A stretch of 64,000 nt of DNA from Bacteroidales bacterium (GTDB lineage: Bacteria > Bacteroidota > Bacteroidia > Bacteroidales > WCHB1-69). The position numbers and the translations under genes are program-made. The notes under the pieces were generated by a model, which ran no database searches, had not been told where the DNA came from, and was given only the letters and a program-made list of their open reading frames with translations. Location: the NCBI GenBank assembly GCA_017454945.1, contig JAFTCA010000027.1:24494-88493 (forward strand), written 5' to 3'. Positions 43,592 through 53,543 of this stretch are shown in pieces (positions within the stretch are counted from its first letter, which is position 1; each line of letters begins with the position of its first letter).

Positions 43592-44293
43592 ATGACAAAG
43601 TTAAAGAGAACATTCTCATTATTAGTTGTTTCCATCGGCATCTCGTTATGCTTGGCCGCATGCCACTCGGGCAAATACGAGAAGTCGGATACCGTGGAGC
43701 AGCGGATAATCTTTCCCCAGTATTCTGTTATTTATGATGACGCCACACAAAGCACCACCGTGTCGGCCGTCTTTTCGGTCAACAATCCCGCCGGTCGTTC
43801 GCTGTGTTTGAGCAAGCCCAGTTCCATCACCTGCAATGGGGAGAAGTTGAATGGCAAATTCGACTCCGAATCAAAGCAATACACCTACTCGTTGCCGTTT
43901 AACGGACAGTTTATTGAAAATATCATGTTCGAATACACCAACAACAACGAGCGAGTTTTCAGAAATGATGTGGCCCTTCACAAGCTGGACTTGGGCGTTG
44001 ATCATCTGAACATCAGCAAATCGTCCGACATCACCCATATCTCTTTTACAGGCAAGCCATTGAGCGATGAGGAGACGGTGGAATTATACCTCGGTGACGA
44101 TATGATCTCTTTAATGACGCAAGGCAACCGTATTATGCTTTCGGGCGAGCAATTCCAGGAGATTGCCGAAGGCGTTTACGATGGCGTTTTCGTTCGCACC
44201 CTGTTGTCATCCGACATTCAAAGTTTGGACAGAGGCGGATCCATTTCCGCACAATATAAAACCAAAAAAATCAAAATATCAATAACTGCATAA
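43592..44293 (+). CDS. Lipoprotein of unknown function upstream of aspS
   Basis: 233 residues. A lipoprotein signal ends in LCLAAC, so the mature protein begins with a lipidated Cys24. The remainder is beta-rich without a motif I recognise; one possible reading is an immunoglobulin-like or LEA14-like sandwich. It ends two bases before aspS, so the two are translated from one message. The position next to aspS carries no clear functional meaning. Confidence 0.7.
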   Translation: MTKLKRTFSLLVVSIGISLCLAACHSGKYEKSDTVEQRIIFPQYSVIYDDATQSTTVSAVFSVNNPAGRSLCLSKPSSITCNGEKLNGKFDSESKQYTYSLPFNGQFIENIMFEYTNNNERVFRNDVALHKLDLGVDHLNISKSSDITHISFTGKPLSDEETVELYLGDDMISLMTQGNRIMLSGEQFQEIAEGVYDGVFVRTLLSSDIQSLDRGGSISAQYKTKKIKISITA

Positions 44294-44295
44294 CT

Positions 44296-46041
44296 ATGTT
44301 GAGAACACACACTTGCGGAGAACTGACAGCCGCCAACATCGACCAACAGGTGACCCTGTGCGGTTGGATTCAAAAGATAAGAAATTTAGGCGGAATGACT
44401 TTTATTGATTTGAGAGACCGCTACGGCATAACCCAGTTGGCCTTCAACAGTGAAACCAATGCTGCCTTGCAAGCCCAAGCTCAAAGCTTTGGACGTGAAT
44501 GGGTACTTCAAGCTGAAGGCACTGTTAAAGAAAGATATAGCAAAAATGACAAGATACCTACGGGCGAAATTGAAATCATCGTTGACAAGGTGAATGTGCT
44601 GAACGAGTCGCTCACCCCGCCCTTCACCATCGAAGACGAGTCGGATGGTGGCGACGAGTTGCGCATGAAGTACCGCTACCTTGACCTGCGACGCAACCCC
44701 GTGAAGAACAATCTGTTGCTCCGCCACCGCTTGGGCATTGAGATACGCAATTATATGAGCAATCTCGGTTTTCTGGAAATCGAAACGCCCTTCCTCATCC
44801 GCTCCACTCCCGAAGGTGCCCGCGACTTTGTGGTGCCCTCACGTATGAACCGAGGACAATTCTACGCCCTGCCACAGTCACCGCAGAGTTTCAAGCAGCT
44901 GCTGATGATGTCGGGCTACGACCGCTACTTCCAGATTGTGCGCTGCTTCCGCGATGAGGACCTCCGCGCCGACCGCCAGCCTGAGTTCACGCAAATCGAC
45001 TGCGAAATGTCATTCGTTGAACAGGAAGACATCCTTCAGATTTTTGAAGGGCTGATCAAGCATATCTTCAAGAAAGTTAAAAACATAGAATACGGTCCTT
45101 TTGAAAGAATGACTTACGAGAAAGCCATGAACCTTTACGGCTCCGACAAACCGGACGCCCGCTTCGGCATGACTTTCGTCGAACTGAACGACTGCCTCAA
45201 ACACCGCGATTTCAAGGTGTTCAACGAGGCTGAACTCGTTGTCGGCATCACTGCCAAAGGCTGCGGCAACTACACCCGCAAGCAGCTGGATGCCCTGACC
45301 GACTTTGTGAAACGCCCGCAGGTGGGTGCTTCGGGACTGGTTTACATCCTTTGCCACGAAGACGGCACATTCAAGTCGTCGGTTGACAAGTTCTACAGCC
45401 AGGACGACCTCAAGGCTGTGGCTGCCAAGTGCGAAGCCGAGCCTGGCGACCTGATACTCATCATGGCCGGTCCGCGCGTGAAGACACAGAAGCAGCTCTG
45501 CGAACTGCGTTTGGAGATGGGCAACCGCCTCGGCTTGCGCAAAGCCGGCGAGTACAAGCCGTTGTGGGTCATCGACTTCCCCTTGCTCGAGTGGGATGAA
45601 GAAACACAGCGCTACTATGCTATGCACCACCCCTTCACCGCTCCCAAGCCCGAGCACGACGCCATGCTGGAAACCAACCCAGGAGCCGTGAACGCCAACG
45701 CTTACGACTTGGTTATCAACGGCAACGAAATCGGCGGCGGCTCCATCCGTATCCACGACCGCAAGTTGCAACAGCGCATGTTCAAAGCCCTCGGTTTCAC
45801 CGAAGAGCAGGCCAACAACCAGTTCGGCTTCCTGCTCAACGCCTTCCAATACGGCTGTCCTCCCCACGGCGGCATTGCCTTCGGCTTCGACCGTCTGTGC
45901 GCTGTTCTCTCCGATGCCGACTCAATCCGCGACTTCATCGCCTTCCCCAAGAACAACGCCGGCCGCGATGTCATGCTGGATGCACCTTGGGAAATCTCGC
46001 AAGCGCAGCTCGACGAACTGGGACTTCAACTCAAGAAATAA
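44296..46041 (+). CDS. aspS: Aspartyl-tRNA synthetase
   Basis: 581 residues, the bacterial long form. N-terminal OB-fold anticodon domain ([20 protein letters not shown]), class II motif 1 around [17 protein letters not shown], motif 2 in [20 protein letters not shown], the GAD insertion at about 290-410, and motif 3 [10 protein letters not shown] near 540. Between two lipoprotein genes in one run. Confidence 0.98.
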   Translation: MLRTHTCGELTAANIDQQVTLCGWIQKIRNLGGMTFIDLRDRYGITQLAFNSETNAALQAQAQSFGREWVLQAEGTVKERYSKNDKIPTGEIEIIVDKVNVLNESLTPPFTIEDESDGGDELRMKYRYLDLRRNPVKNNLLLRHRLGIEIRNYMSNLGFLEIETPFLIRSTPEGARDFVVPSRMNRGQFYALPQSPQSFKQLLMMSGYDRYFQIVRCFRDEDLRADRQPEFTQIDCEMSFVEQEDILQIFEGLIKHIFKKVKNIEYGPFERMTYEKAMNLYGSDKPDARFGMTFVELNDCLKHRDFKVFNEAELVVGITAKGCGNYTRKQLDALTDFVKRPQVGASGLVYILCHEDGTFKSSVDKFYSQDDLKAVAAKCEAEPGDLILIMAGPRVKTQKQLCELRLEMGNRLGLRKAGEYKPLWVIDFPLLEWDEETQRYYAMHHPFTAPKPEHDAMLETNPGAVNANAYDLVINGNEIGGGSIRIHDRKLQQRMFKALGFTEEQANNQFGFLLNAFQYGCPPHGGIAFGFDRLCAVLSDADSIRDFIAFPKNNAGRDVMLDAPWEISQAQLDELGLQLKK

Positions 46042-46050
46042 CAAAGCGTC

Positions 46051-46797
46051 ATGAAAATGGTTAGGCTCTTTCTTATTCTTCTCTGTATTGGAACGTTAGC
46101 TTCCTGCAACCGCAACAACACCATCATTTTTAAAGGCACCTTGCGAAATGAAAGTCCAAAATACATCTACCTCTCCAAAGTGACTGTGGATGGTGTCATC
46201 CTACTGGACTCCTCCGAAGTGAGAAAAGGCAAATTCTCGCTGCATGTCAAAGCCCAAAACGATAAAGAGAAAGAGTTGCTCAACGAGCCTGCGTTTTACC
46301 GCATCTCGTTCAACCCCGACAATGCCTTCACCACATTGGCACACGCTGGCGAACAGTTGGTGATTGACGCTGCAGCCGACAGTCTGGTGAAGACCTACAC
46401 CATCACGGGCGGCCACGACGCAGAGCTTGTCCAGCAGCTGGACCATCAACTCAAGTTGTTCATCGACACCACCTGGTTCCTTGAGACGGCCGAACGCTTC
46501 ATCAACCCCGACAATGATTCGCTGCGCGAGGTTATCGAAGTGCACTACCTCAAGACTGTGGACAACCACACCCGCTACCTTAGAAAGTTCATCAACGAGA
46601 ACATGAACTCGCTGGCAGCCATCACCGCTTTCTACCAAGTATATAACCGACGGAACTTTTTTGATGAGACCAAGGATTTGGAACTGTTGAAAAAAATCTA
46701 TGAAAACCTCATCAAGATTTATCCCAACAACGAAATTGTACAGTTTTTGAAACAACGAATCGACTTGGTAGAATATAAGAAAACAACTTTAACATAA
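46051..46797 (+). CDS. Lipoprotein with DUF4369-like domain
   Basis: 248 residues with the lipobox LASC at about 16-19. The N-terminal 110 residues (IIFKGTLRNESPKYIYLSKV, then GVILLDSSEVRKGKFSLHV) look like the DUF4369 domain that precedes the thioredoxin domain in many Bacteroidota TlpA-like lipoproteins. Here the thioredoxin part and its CxxC are absent, and a helical region ends the protein. It may be a natural short form. Starts nine bases after aspS. Confidence 0.75.
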   Translation: MKMVRLFLILLCIGTLASCNRNNTIIFKGTLRNESPKYIYLSKVTVDGVILLDSSEVRKGKFSLHVKAQNDKEKELLNEPAFYRISFNPDNAFTTLAHAGEQLVIDAAADSLVKTYTITGGHDAELVQQLDHQLKLFIDTTWFLETAERFINPDNDSLREVIEVHYLKTVDNHTRYLRKFINENMNSLAAITAFYQVYNRRNFFDETKDLELLKKIYENLIKIYPNNEIVQFLKQRIDLVEYKKTTLT

Positions 46798-46805
46798 CTC
46801 TTTAC

Positions 46806-46879
46806 GGCCCCGTAGTTCAGCTGAATAGAACGTCAGATTCCGGTTCTGAAAGTCGTGGGTTTGAATCCCGCCGGGGTCA
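46806..46879 (+). tRNA. tRNA-Arg (CCG)
   Basis: 74 bases. Acceptor GGCCCCG/CGGGGTC with one G.T, anticodon arm CAGA-TTCCGGT-TCTG with anticodon CCG, T-loop GTTTGAATC. CCA is not encoded. The DNA between it and purC carries a CACAATTTATAATTCACAAT repeat word. Confidence 0.94.
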
Positions 46880-46881
46880 CT

Positions 46882-46931
46882 AAGCAATGCACAATTTATA
46901 ATTCACAATTCACAAATTACAATTAAAAACA
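46882..46931. repeat. Short modular repeat before purC
   Basis: Shares CAATGCACAATTTATAATTC exactly with 23218-23237. It replaces any recognisable promoter box for purC, which may be read from upstream. Confidence 0.6.
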
Positions 46932-47873
46932 ATGAATGCTCTGACCTCAACAAATTTCGCCTTCCGCGGACAGAAAAGTGTTTACCACGGAAAAGTAAGA
47001 GACGTGTATAACATTGATGACAAGCAACTTGTCATGGTGGCGACCGACCGTATTTCGGCCTTTGACGTGGTTTTACCCAAGGGCATTCCCTTCAAAGGAC
47101 AGATTTTGAACCAGATAGCAGCCAAGTTTTTGGATGCCACCACCGACATCTGTCCCAATTGGAAATTGGCCACACCCGACCCGATGGTGACAGCGGGCAT
47201 CCTCTGCCAAGGGTTTCCCGTGGAGATGATTGTTCGCGGCTACTTGTGCGGCAGCGCATGGCGCGCCTATAAGAGCGGTGTACGCGAGATTTGCGGCATC
47301 AAGTTGCCCGACGGCATGCGTGAGAACCAGCGCTTCCCCGAGCCCATCATCACGCCAACCACCAAGGCCGAGCAAGGTGAGCACGACGCCGACATCTCAA
47401 AAGAGGAGATCCTGGCTCGCGGTTTAGTTTCACCCGAGGAATATGCTGTGATCGAGAAATACACCATGCAGCTTTTCAAACGCGGCACCGAAATCGCGGC
47501 CAAACGCGGCCTGATTCTGGTGGACACCAAGTACGAGTTCGGCAAGGCTGGTGACACCATCTATTTGATTGACGAGATTCACACGCCCGACTCATCGCGC
47601 TATTTCTACGCCGACGGTTATGAAGACCGCTTCGCCAAAGGCGAGCCGCAACGCCAACTCTCGAAAGAGTTTGTTCGTGAATGGCTGATGGCCAATGGTT
47701 TCCAAGGCAAGACCGGTCAGAAGGTGCCCGAAATGACCGAAGAGATCGTGGCTGGCATCAGCGACCGCTATATTGAACTGTATGAGAACATTACAGGCGA
47801 GAAGTTTGTAAAACACGAACATGAAAACTTGGCCGAGCGGATCGAGAACAACGTAAATGCTTACCTTAAATAA
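46932..47873 (+). CDS. purC: SAICAR synthase (phosphoribosylaminoimidazole-succinocarboxamide synthase)
   Basis: 313 residues, the long PurC form. It joins CAIR with aspartate in purine synthesis. The ATP loop [20 protein letters not shown] at about 18-37, [18 protein letters not shown], and the late [12 protein letters not shown] motif are present. Its stop is two bases ahead of the helical-repeat protein gene, so they probably share a message. Confidence 0.97.
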   Translation: MNALTSTNFAFRGQKSVYHGKVRDVYNIDDKQLVMVATDRISAFDVVLPKGIPFKGQILNQIAAKFLDATTDICPNWKLATPDPMVTAGILCQGFPVEMIVRGYLCGSAWRAYKSGVREICGIKLPDGMRENQRFPEPIITPTTKAEQGEHDADISKEEILARGLVSPEEYAVIEKYTMQLFKRGTEIAAKRGLILVDTKYEFGKAGDTIYLIDEIHTPDSSRYFYADGYEDRFAKGEPQRQLSKEFVREWLMANGFQGKTGQKVPEMTEEIVAGISDRYIELYENITGEKFVKHEHENLAERIENNVNAYLK

Positions 47874-47875
47874 TC

Positions 47876-48295
47876 ATGCATTGTCTGTCTGATTATGATG
47901 TAAAGGTCCTCCTCGCCCTCAATGAAAGCATTAAGGGAAAGGAGGAGTTTGCCCGTTTTCTGATGGACAACGGATTTCCCGAACTGGCGGCACTTTCAGC
48001 TGCCATCAACTCGAAAACCGACGCCCTCGACTGGCTGTTGACCCACGGATATCCCGAGTTTGCCGTCCTCAGCAATGCTATCGACAATGAGCCTGTGGCC
48101 ATTCTATGGCTGGAGCGGTACCACTGCGACCTGCTATCAAAGTTCGCCGCCGCCTGCCGCCAGGAGATTGACGCCATCCAGTGGTTCGCCGACCGGCATC
48201 TCGATATCTTCATCTTCCTCATCCGCACCATCCACGACGTACTCAAGTTCCAATCGTGGGACTCGTCGGACATCCACAAGATGAGGAGGTCGTAA
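47876..48295 (+). CDS. Helical-repeat hypothetical protein, 139 residues
   Basis: Built from about four copies of a 31-33 residue unit with the pattern L..AI....A..WL..HGYPE.A.L (INSKTDALDWLLTHGYPEFA, then IDNEPVAILWLERYHCDLL). The repeats should form a small alpha-solenoid. No signal peptide or enzyme motif. The start lies two bases after the purC stop. I recall similar Bacteroidales proteins of varied length but no function. Confidence 0.68.
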   Translation: MHCLSDYDVKVLLALNESIKGKEEFARFLMDNGFPELAALSAAINSKTDALDWLLTHGYPEFAVLSNAIDNEPVAILWLERYHCDLLSKFAAACRQEIDAIQWFADRHLDIFIFLIRTIHDVLKFQSWDSSDIHKMRRS

Positions 48296-48343
48296 CCATA
48301 GAGATAAGAGTGGAGAACGGAGAACGAAGAGATATCCTATGAT

Positions 48344-48379
48344 AAAAAAATGGGGAGCCTATCGGTTCCCCATTTTTTT
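48344..48379. terminator. Bidirectional intrinsic terminator
   Basis: AAAAAAATGGGGAGCC, loop TATC, GGTTCCCCATTTTTTT: an 8-bp G/C stem with one G.T, with A7 and T7 flanks. Between the helical-repeat gene (plus) and ssb (minus). Confidence 0.85.
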
Positions 48380-48398
48380 CATCGATTTACGGTGTCGC

Positions 48399-48830
48399 TT
48401 AGAACGGCAGGTCGTCAACTACGGTGCCAGGAGCAGCGTCCTGAGCGGAATAGGTCTCCTGAGCCGTCGGCTCAACCTTGGTGGCCACAGGCTTTTCACC
48501 ATCATCTTTGCTTCCTAACATGGTGATAGTGGTTGCTTCAATTTCCGTGGTGTACCTTTTGGTGCCATTGTCATCCCAAGAGCGGGTTCTCAATCTTCCC
48601 TCCAGGTAAATCAGCTTTCCTTTGGTTAAAAACTGCTCCGAAAACTCGGCCAACCTACGCCAACAAATAATGTTGTGCCACTCGGTTTGTTCCACTCTTT
48701 TTCCCTCCTTGTCCTTGTAATACTCAGAGGTAGCCATCGAAAACGACGCTTTCTTTACTCCGCTTTCAAGCGCGCGAACTTCAGGGTCCTTACCTAAACG
48801 ACCCACTAAAATAACTTTGTTTACTGACAT
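48399..48830 (-). CDS. ssb: Single-stranded DNA-binding protein
   Basis: 143 residues. The N-terminal OB fold (MSVNKVILVGRLGKDPEVRA, WHNIICWRRLAEFSEQFLTK) is followed by a disordered linker and the acidic tip DDLPF, which binds repair and replication partners. Own promoter, and a shared terminator downstream. Confidence 0.97.
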   Translation of the reverse strand: MSVNKVILVGRLGKDPEVRALESGVKKASFSMATSEYYKDKEGKRVEQTEWHNIICWRRLAEFSEQFLTKGKLIYLEGRLRTRSWDDNGTKRYTTEIEATTITMLGSKDDGEKPVATKVEPTAQETYSAQDAAPGTVVDDLPF

Positions 48831-48857
48831 ATCTTTATATATTTAAAATTAACACGA

Positions 48858-48865
48858 CAAAGATA
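48858..48865 (-). promoter_or_regulatory. Promoter -7 element TATCTTTG for ssb
   Basis: Exact match on the minus strand, about 28 bases from the start codon. Confidence 0.65.
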
Positions 48866-48918
48866 ATAAATAAATTTAATTATTATTTAATTGTTGATAA
48901 CTTTTTTATAATTTTATA

Positions 48919-50028
48919 CTATTTGTTGGGCTGATACTTGGATGAATTCATGATGGCGCGACTGTCGGTATTCTGCATCAGTTGCGGCAATGTCACTTCT
49001 GGATTATTCTTCATGTAATGCTGTACAATCTTCCACCCAATGAAAGCCCCCATACGACCAGGCGACTCGTTGGTGAACGGCTTCGTGAACGGCGCCTCTT
49101 CAATCATTTTGAGTACCGGCTCATGGTCTTTCGAAAAGAGCAAGTTCTTCTCAATAAGGTAGTTCCACACATTGCCCTGGTAATTCACAGCCCATTCATA
49201 CTTCGCCTGCGTGTAACCTATGATATCTTGCTCACTCTTTTCAGGGAACATTAATTCAGTGAAATAGAGTTTCTTACCTTCATAAATCATGTGATCCAAA
49301 AAAGTCTCACGAGCCTTTTCAGGCAAGTGTCTATACACGATGGCCTTCTTGAAACAATCGATGGCGATATATTTCTTGTCGCACCGTTGCGAAATGAACT
49401 TCGGAACACCAAAAGCCTGATAATGCTTGTTATTCTCGCCCAAATACATATCCAAATGGATGAACAAATTATCGTCGATGGCATACACCGAAGGTATCTG
49501 CAAGTCAATTCCAGGCACCACCGAGTAGAAGTTCAGCACCTTCTCGTCAGGGAAATAATAGAGCAAATAGCCGTAGGCCTGCTCAATCTCTTTTTCCACA
49601 TCATCCAAGGAAGGATACATAGTTATGGCATTCTGATAGATATCCTTAATGACGGGATCGCGAAGGTAATTGGTAAGCTGCAGCAACATCATCGGCTCAT
49701 TCCAAACGCCATCCTGAATCAATTCCTCCGGATATTTATCGTGCAGTTTGGCCACAGCATCCGACAGCGCCTTCATATTATCGCTCATACCCTTCTGGGG
49801 AGCAAAGTTCGGTTGGCGCGCCTCCTCGGCCACCTTGTCGGCCAATGACTTCATCTCATCTGAAAAGAGGTCGCACTCGTAGCGGTTGATAGTGACATCC
49901 ACCTCTTTCTGAAGCGTTTCAACCTCTTTCACATCCACCTTAGGTTGATGGTCTTTCTGCTTCTTGTGACAACCTACCAGCATGAGTGCCAAAACGAGCA
50001 CCCATAAGAAATGCATATTTTTGTTCAT
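48919..50028 (-). CDS. gldB: Gliding-motility-type lipoprotein GldB-like
   Basis: 369 residues. Lipoprotein signal with Cys20 (LMLVGC). The C-terminal half has the GldB pattern: MIYEGKKLYFTELMFPEKSE, then FTNESPGRMGAFIGWKIVQH. GldB is an inner-membrane or periplasmic lipoprotein needed for gliding and type IX-linked functions in Flavobacterium. In non-gliding Bacteroidales it is kept with T9SS genes, and T9SS substrates are encoded in this window. Follows the DUF4197 lipoprotein by 14 bases. Confidence 0.85.
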   Translation of the reverse strand: MNKNMHFLWVLVLALMLVGCHKKQKDHQPKVDVKEVETLQKEVDVTINRYECDLFSDEMKSLADKVAEEARQPNFAPQKGMSDNMKALSDAVAKLHDKYPEELIQDGVWNEPMMLLQLTNYLRDPVIKDIYQNAITMYPSLDDVEKEIEQAYGYLLYYFPDEKVLNFYSVVPGIDLQIPSVYAIDDNLFIHLDMYLGENNKHYQAFGVPKFISQRCDKKYIAIDCFKKAIVYRHLPEKARETFLDHMIYEGKKLYFTELMFPEKSEQDIIGYTQAKYEWAVNYQGNVWNYLIEKNLLFSKDHEPVLKMIEEAPFTKPFTNESPGRMGAFIGWKIVQHYMKNNPEVTLPQLMQNTDSRAIMNSSKYQPNK

Positions 50029-50042
50029 GGCAATAAACTTTT

Positions 50043-50744
50043 CTAATCCAAAACGGAAAATGTCGTTTTCAAGATATCTGAAATACGATGGTCGGGATTA
50101 TGACGTATGTTGGCCTCCTCCACTTTCATTTCAGCAAAAAAGGCATCAAAAATCTGATTGATAACATGTTGTTGGAAATCAACACTGACAGGAGTGGAAT
50201 TGTATTTAGCGTATGCCGTCAGCACCTGCGACCAAGTAGTAAAAGCTCCTTTGGCTATCAGTTGCGAAGCAATACCTTGTGCAACAGCCGATTTCAAAGC
50301 AGCACTATAATTGAGTTGCAAAGCGGTGGTGGCGGCGTCATCGGCACCTTTGAGCACCTGAGAAGGATTGCTAAAATTCATGGTAGTAATGGTAGCCGAG
50401 AAATTGGTCTTCATCACCGAACCTACAGACTCGGCAGCACGATTGGTCTTCGCTAACAGTGTGTCAATCAGCGCCGACTCACCGTGTGCAGCCAAAGTAT
50501 CACGGATAGCGGCGGCTGAAGTGGGCAAGCCGATGGCATACTTGCCATTGTCGTAAGCCGAAAAGCCGTTGTCAACACAAAGATGGGAATTGGCCGTATC
50601 GAGCGCCGTTTTCAAACAAGCACGCAACCCGAGGGTGATATCGTCATTAGTCTGCATCTGCTCTACAAATTCGCCCGAATCATCGTAGCAGGAAACACAA
50701 CAGAAAGCGACCAGAGCAAAAAGGAAATATTTGAATTTTTTCAT
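50043..50744 (-). CDS. DUF4197 lipoprotein
   Basis: 233 residues from MKKFKYFLFALVAFCCVSCY, with a lipobox ending CVSC. The body is helical and matches DUF4197 (LRACLKTALDTANSHLCVDNG, trimmed here; later LIDTLLAKTNRAAES and VLTAYAKYN). The family has no known role. An in-frame ATG at 50768 lies inside the promoter box and is not used. First gene of a two-gene unit with gldB. Confidence 0.85.
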   Translation of the reverse strand: MKKFKYFLFALVAFCCVSCYDDSGEFVEQMQTNDDITLGLRACLKTALDTANSHLCVDNGFSAYDNGKYAIGLPTSAAAIRDTLAAHGESALIDTLLAKTNRAAESVGSVMKTNFSATITTMNFSNPSQVLKGADDAATTALQLNYSAALKSAVAQGIASQLIAKGAFTTWSQVLTAYAKYNSTPVSVDFQQHVINQIFDAFFAEMKVEEANIRHNPDHRISDILKTTFSVLD

Positions 50745-50765
50745 CAGAAATGTATTTTTAGTCTG

Positions 50766-50783
50766 CAAAGATACTTATTTTTG
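50766..50783. promoter_or_regulatory. Divergent promoters with -7 boxes two bases apart
   Basis: Minus strand TATCTTTG at 50766-50773 (DUF4197-gldB) and plus strand TATTTTTG at 50776-50783 (birA). The birA start codon A is at 50788, only five bases past its box, so the birA message is probably leaderless. Confidence 0.65.
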
Positions 50784-50787
50784 CCAC

Positions 50788-51531
50788 ATGTTGAATGCCA
50801 CCATCCATTTTATTGAAACTACCGACTCGACCAACCGCTATTTGGCAGATATGGCCGCAGGAAAAATAACGGATAGTTCTAAAATTCAAGATTTTACCGT
50901 GGTCTACACCCACAAGCAGACGGCGGGGCGCGGTATGGGCACCAACCAATGGCATAGCGACGAGGGACAAAACATTTTGGCTTCTTTTTACTTTGAACCT
51001 GACATCGACGCCTCGCAGCAATTCTTCTTCAACCGATTTTTTGCGCTGGCAGTAAGAGATATGATATCAAAATACGTTCCCGCGCTGATCAAATGGCCCA
51101 ACGACATCATCGTTGACCACCATAAAATAGCCGGCATCTTGATTGAGCACTCGGTGGTGGGCGACCAGCTGGCACACTCCATCGCCGGAGTCGGCATCAA
51201 CATTAACCAGACCTCTTTCCGCACCGACATTCCTCATCCAACCTCCCTGAAACTGATGACGGGCAAGAATTACGATGTGGAAAGTCTTCTCAAAGAGCTT
51301 GTCGTTTCTTGCCAAAAATATTATAAAACTCTGAAAGAAAACAAGTTTCACTTTTTAGAAGAAGAGTATCTGCAACATCTTTACCGCCTTGGCGAATCTG
51401 CAGCCTACCGATACCAAAACGAGTGCATCATTGCCACCATCAAAGGCATTGACGCTTACGGGCGACTGGTGTTGGAGAAAGAAAACGGCACGCTCCTCAC
51501 CTGCGGATACAAAGAGATTGTCTTTTTATGA
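50788..51531 (+). CDS. birA: Biotin--[acetyl-CoA-carboxylase] ligase
   Basis: 247 residues, the catalytic form without an N-terminal helix-turn-helix. It makes biotinyl-AMP and transfers biotin to carboxylase carrier domains. The motif ETTDSTNRYL at 10-19, TAGRGMGTNQWHSDEGQNIL for biotinyl-AMP, and KWPNDIIVDHHKIAGILIE are complete. A frame open further upstream has an ATG at 50731, but this precedes the promoter. Ends six bases into the minus-strand acyltransferase gene. Confidence 0.94.
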   Translation: MLNATIHFIETTDSTNRYLADMAAGKITDSSKIQDFTVVYTHKQTAGRGMGTNQWHSDEGQNILASFYFEPDIDASQQFFFNRFFALAVRDMISKYVPALIKWPNDIIVDHHKIAGILIEHSVVGDQLAHSIAGVGININQTSFRTDIPHPTSLKLMTGKNYDVESLLKELVVSCQKYYKTLKENKFHFLEEEYLQHLYRLGESAAYRYQNECIIATIKGIDAYGRLVLEKENGTLLTCGYKEIVFL

Positions 51532-52458
51532 GCGCCAGCGGCGGTAACACCTGATAAGCGGAGCCCAGAACGAATTACGTGTATAGTCTAAAACGGGGAA
51601 CTCATAGCGTTGTGCTCCGAAACCTGCGTAAAACCGCGCTACATTGGGATTCATCGAGCCGTTGAAATCCAAAATCAGATTGGCGCCCGCATGTTGCTTG
51701 ATGTACTCATCAATGAGATAAAACATGGCACGCTTGTCACTTTCGGCATTGTCGCGCCCCGAAAAGAGAAACCAGCGGCGCTGGTGGTCCTTGAGGAAGC
51801 ACGCACCGGCAATCAACTTACCGTTTTCATCTTTCACACCGACCAAATCCACCAAATTACGCTGATTCCAAAAATCTACCATAGATACAAGCATCTCATA
51901 ATCAGCCTTTTTAAAGCCAACCCCTTGTTTTCCCCTATTGTGGACAAACAGGTCCACTATCTGGCTAATCTCCGCGGTTGTTAATGACAATGCAAATTTA
52001 TCGGCGGCTTTTATATTGCGGCGTGCATTTTCAGCGTAGTTGGCCTGCAGTGCTTCGTATGAAAAATTCAAGTCCAACCCATGCGACACCATCATCATAT
52101 AACTATCTGATGACAACATAGATACATCATTGTCCGTATTGAGACACAGATCGCACTGGCGGTAGTGCTGTGGGAGCGCCTTAACAAACTCGAGCATCTT
52201 TTCGGCCGACGGAGCAGGAGCGGCAAACAGCCCCAACCGCGAAATAAAGAACGGGGTAAACACATAGGACACACCCCACTTGCGGCGACTAGGCAGAGGC
52301 ATAACCGCCTCATAATCACCCTCTATTAAAGCACACCAGCCTGGCGAAACCAGGCTGAGTAAATCATAATCAGCAAAAACAGTGGGAAAAGAGGAGTGCT
52401 CAATACAGCGGTTCCACTGAATGGAATCTATCTCATTATGCTGATAAAAGCGTATCAT
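51526..52458 (-). CDS. FemAB/GNAT-like acyltransferase
   Basis: 310 residues. Two linked GNAT-like halves are likely; the second has the region DKRAMFYLIDEYIKQHAG followed by LILDFNGSMNPNVARFYAGF, a pattern of FemAB-related and BioF2-like acetyltransferases. Members transfer aminoacyl or acetyl groups, but the substrate is unknown. In Bacteroidales the gene often lies near birA and rpoD. It overlaps birA tail to tail by six bases and follows rpoD by 15 bases on the same strand. Confidence 0.75.
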   Translation of the reverse strand: MIRFYQHNEIDSIQWNRCIEHSSFPTVFADYDLLSLVSPGWCALIEGDYEAVMPLPSRRKWGVSYVFTPFFISRLGLFAAPAPSAEKMLEFVKALPQHYRQCDLCLNTDNDVSMLSSDSYMMMVSHGLDLNFSYEALQANYAENARRNIKAADKFALSLTTAEISQIVDLFVHNRGKQGVGFKKADYEMLVSMVDFWNQRNLVDLVGVKDENGKLIAGACFLKDHQRRWFLFSGRDNAESDKRAMFYLIDEYIKQHAGANLILDFNGSMNPNVARFYAGFGAQRYEFPVLDYTRNSFWAPLIRCYRRWRS

Positions 52459-52473
52459 GACTCTCGTGTAAGA

Positions 52474-53337
52474 TTAGCCCAAATAAGCTTTCAGGTTCTT
52501 ACATTTCGAGTTGTGTTTGAGTCGTCTGATGGCCTTTTCCTTGATTTGGCGAACACGTTCACGGGTCAAATCAAACTTCTCGCCAATCTCTTCCAACGTC
52601 ATGGGGTGCTTGCTGTCCAAACCGAAATAGAGCTTGATAACTTGGGCTTCGCGTTCGGGAAGAGTTGAGATGGTGCGGTTGATTTCCATCTTGAGCGACT
52701 CGTACAACAGACCCTTGTCGGGTGTGGGAGCCTCTTCGGCCTTGAGCACATCGTACATGTTGTTGTCATCGTCATGGGTGAGCGACGCATCCATGGAGAG
52801 GTGACGTGAGGCGTTGCGCAGCGAATCCTTCACTTCGGCTTCGGTAATATCAAGCAACTTGGCAATCTCCTCGGCCTTCGGCTCACGTTCAAACTCCTGC
52901 TCGAGTTGTGCGTAGGCCTTGTTGATTTTATTGATAGTTCCGATTTTGTTCAACGGGAGGCGGACAATACGCGACTGCTCGGCCAGAGCCTGCAAAATCG
53001 ACTGACGAATCCACCATACGGCGTACGAGATGAACTTAAAACCACGAGTTTCATCGAATCGCTGGGCTGCCTTAATCAAACCCAAATTACCTTCGTTAAT
53101 CAAGTCGGGAAGCGTAAGTCCCTGATTCTGATACTGCTTAGCTACAGAAACCACAAATCTCAAATTCGATTTGGTCAGCTTTTCCAATGCGGCCTGGTCG
53201 CCATTTTTGATTTTTCTCGCCAGCTCAACTTCCTCTTCAGCAGTAATTAATTCAACTTTACCAATATCGTGCAAATACTTATCCAACGACACAGTCTCAC
53301 GATTGGTAACTTGTTTCGTGATATTTAATTGTCTCAT
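52474..53337 (-). CDS. rpoD: Primary RNA polymerase sigma factor (RpoD/SigA, short Bacteroidota type)
   Basis: 287 residues. Region 1.2 ([20 protein letters not shown]), regions 2.1-2.4 ([50 protein letters not shown]), region 3 and region 4.2 ([20 protein letters not shown]) are present; region 1.1 is absent, as in Bacteroides sigma-ABfr. This factor reads the TTTG/TAnnTTTG promoters found throughout the window. Confidence 0.97.
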   Translation of the reverse strand: MRQLNITKQVTNRETVSLDKYLHDIGKVELITAEEEVELARKIKNGDQAALEKLTKSNLRFVVSVAKQYQNQGLTLPDLINEGNLGLIKAAQRFDETRGFKFISYAVWWIRQSILQALAEQSRIVRLPLNKIGTINKINKAYAQLEQEFEREPKAEEIAKLLDITEAEVKDSLRNASRHLSMDASLTHDDDNNMYDVLKAEEAPTPDKGLLYESLKMEINRTISTLPEREAQVIKLYFGLDSKHPMTLEEIGEKFDLTRERVRQIKEKAIRRLKHNSKCKNLKAYLG

Positions 53338-53416
53338 ACTAAAAAATTTTTTCGGCCTTTTTTACGCAAAGTACTGTTTTTTGTTACAGATACCCGCGGT
53401 CTGTTGAAAAAGTTTG

Positions 53417-53424
53417 CAAAAGTA
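53417..53424 (-). promoter_or_regulatory. Promoter -7 element TACTTTTG for rpoD
   Basis: Exact match on the minus strand, about 80 bases before the start codon. Confidence 0.55.
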
Positions 53425-53479
53425 CAAAAAATAATCAACCGTTCGGTGTGAAAAAACATATTTTTTCCAAAACAAAAAA

Positions 53480-53512
53480 GAAAGAGCTAAAGTATTAAAC
53501 CTTAGCTCTTTC
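53480..53512 (-). terminator. Intrinsic terminator of the ribonucleotide reductase gene
   Basis: GAAAGAGCTAA (53480-53490) and TTAGCTCTTTC (53502-53512), 11-bp perfect stem; on the minus strand TTTTTTG follows. Lies 31 bases after the stop. Confidence 0.85.
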
Positions 53513-53543
53513 CGAATATATTGGAGGTTAATGGAAATTCGGA

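Noticed and set aside
45010..45867. 285-codon open frame antisense to aspS
   Set aside because: Lies wholly inside a strongly conserved gene, has no promoter, and its composition (Val, Gly and Glu rich) is that of a reversed GC-biased frame.
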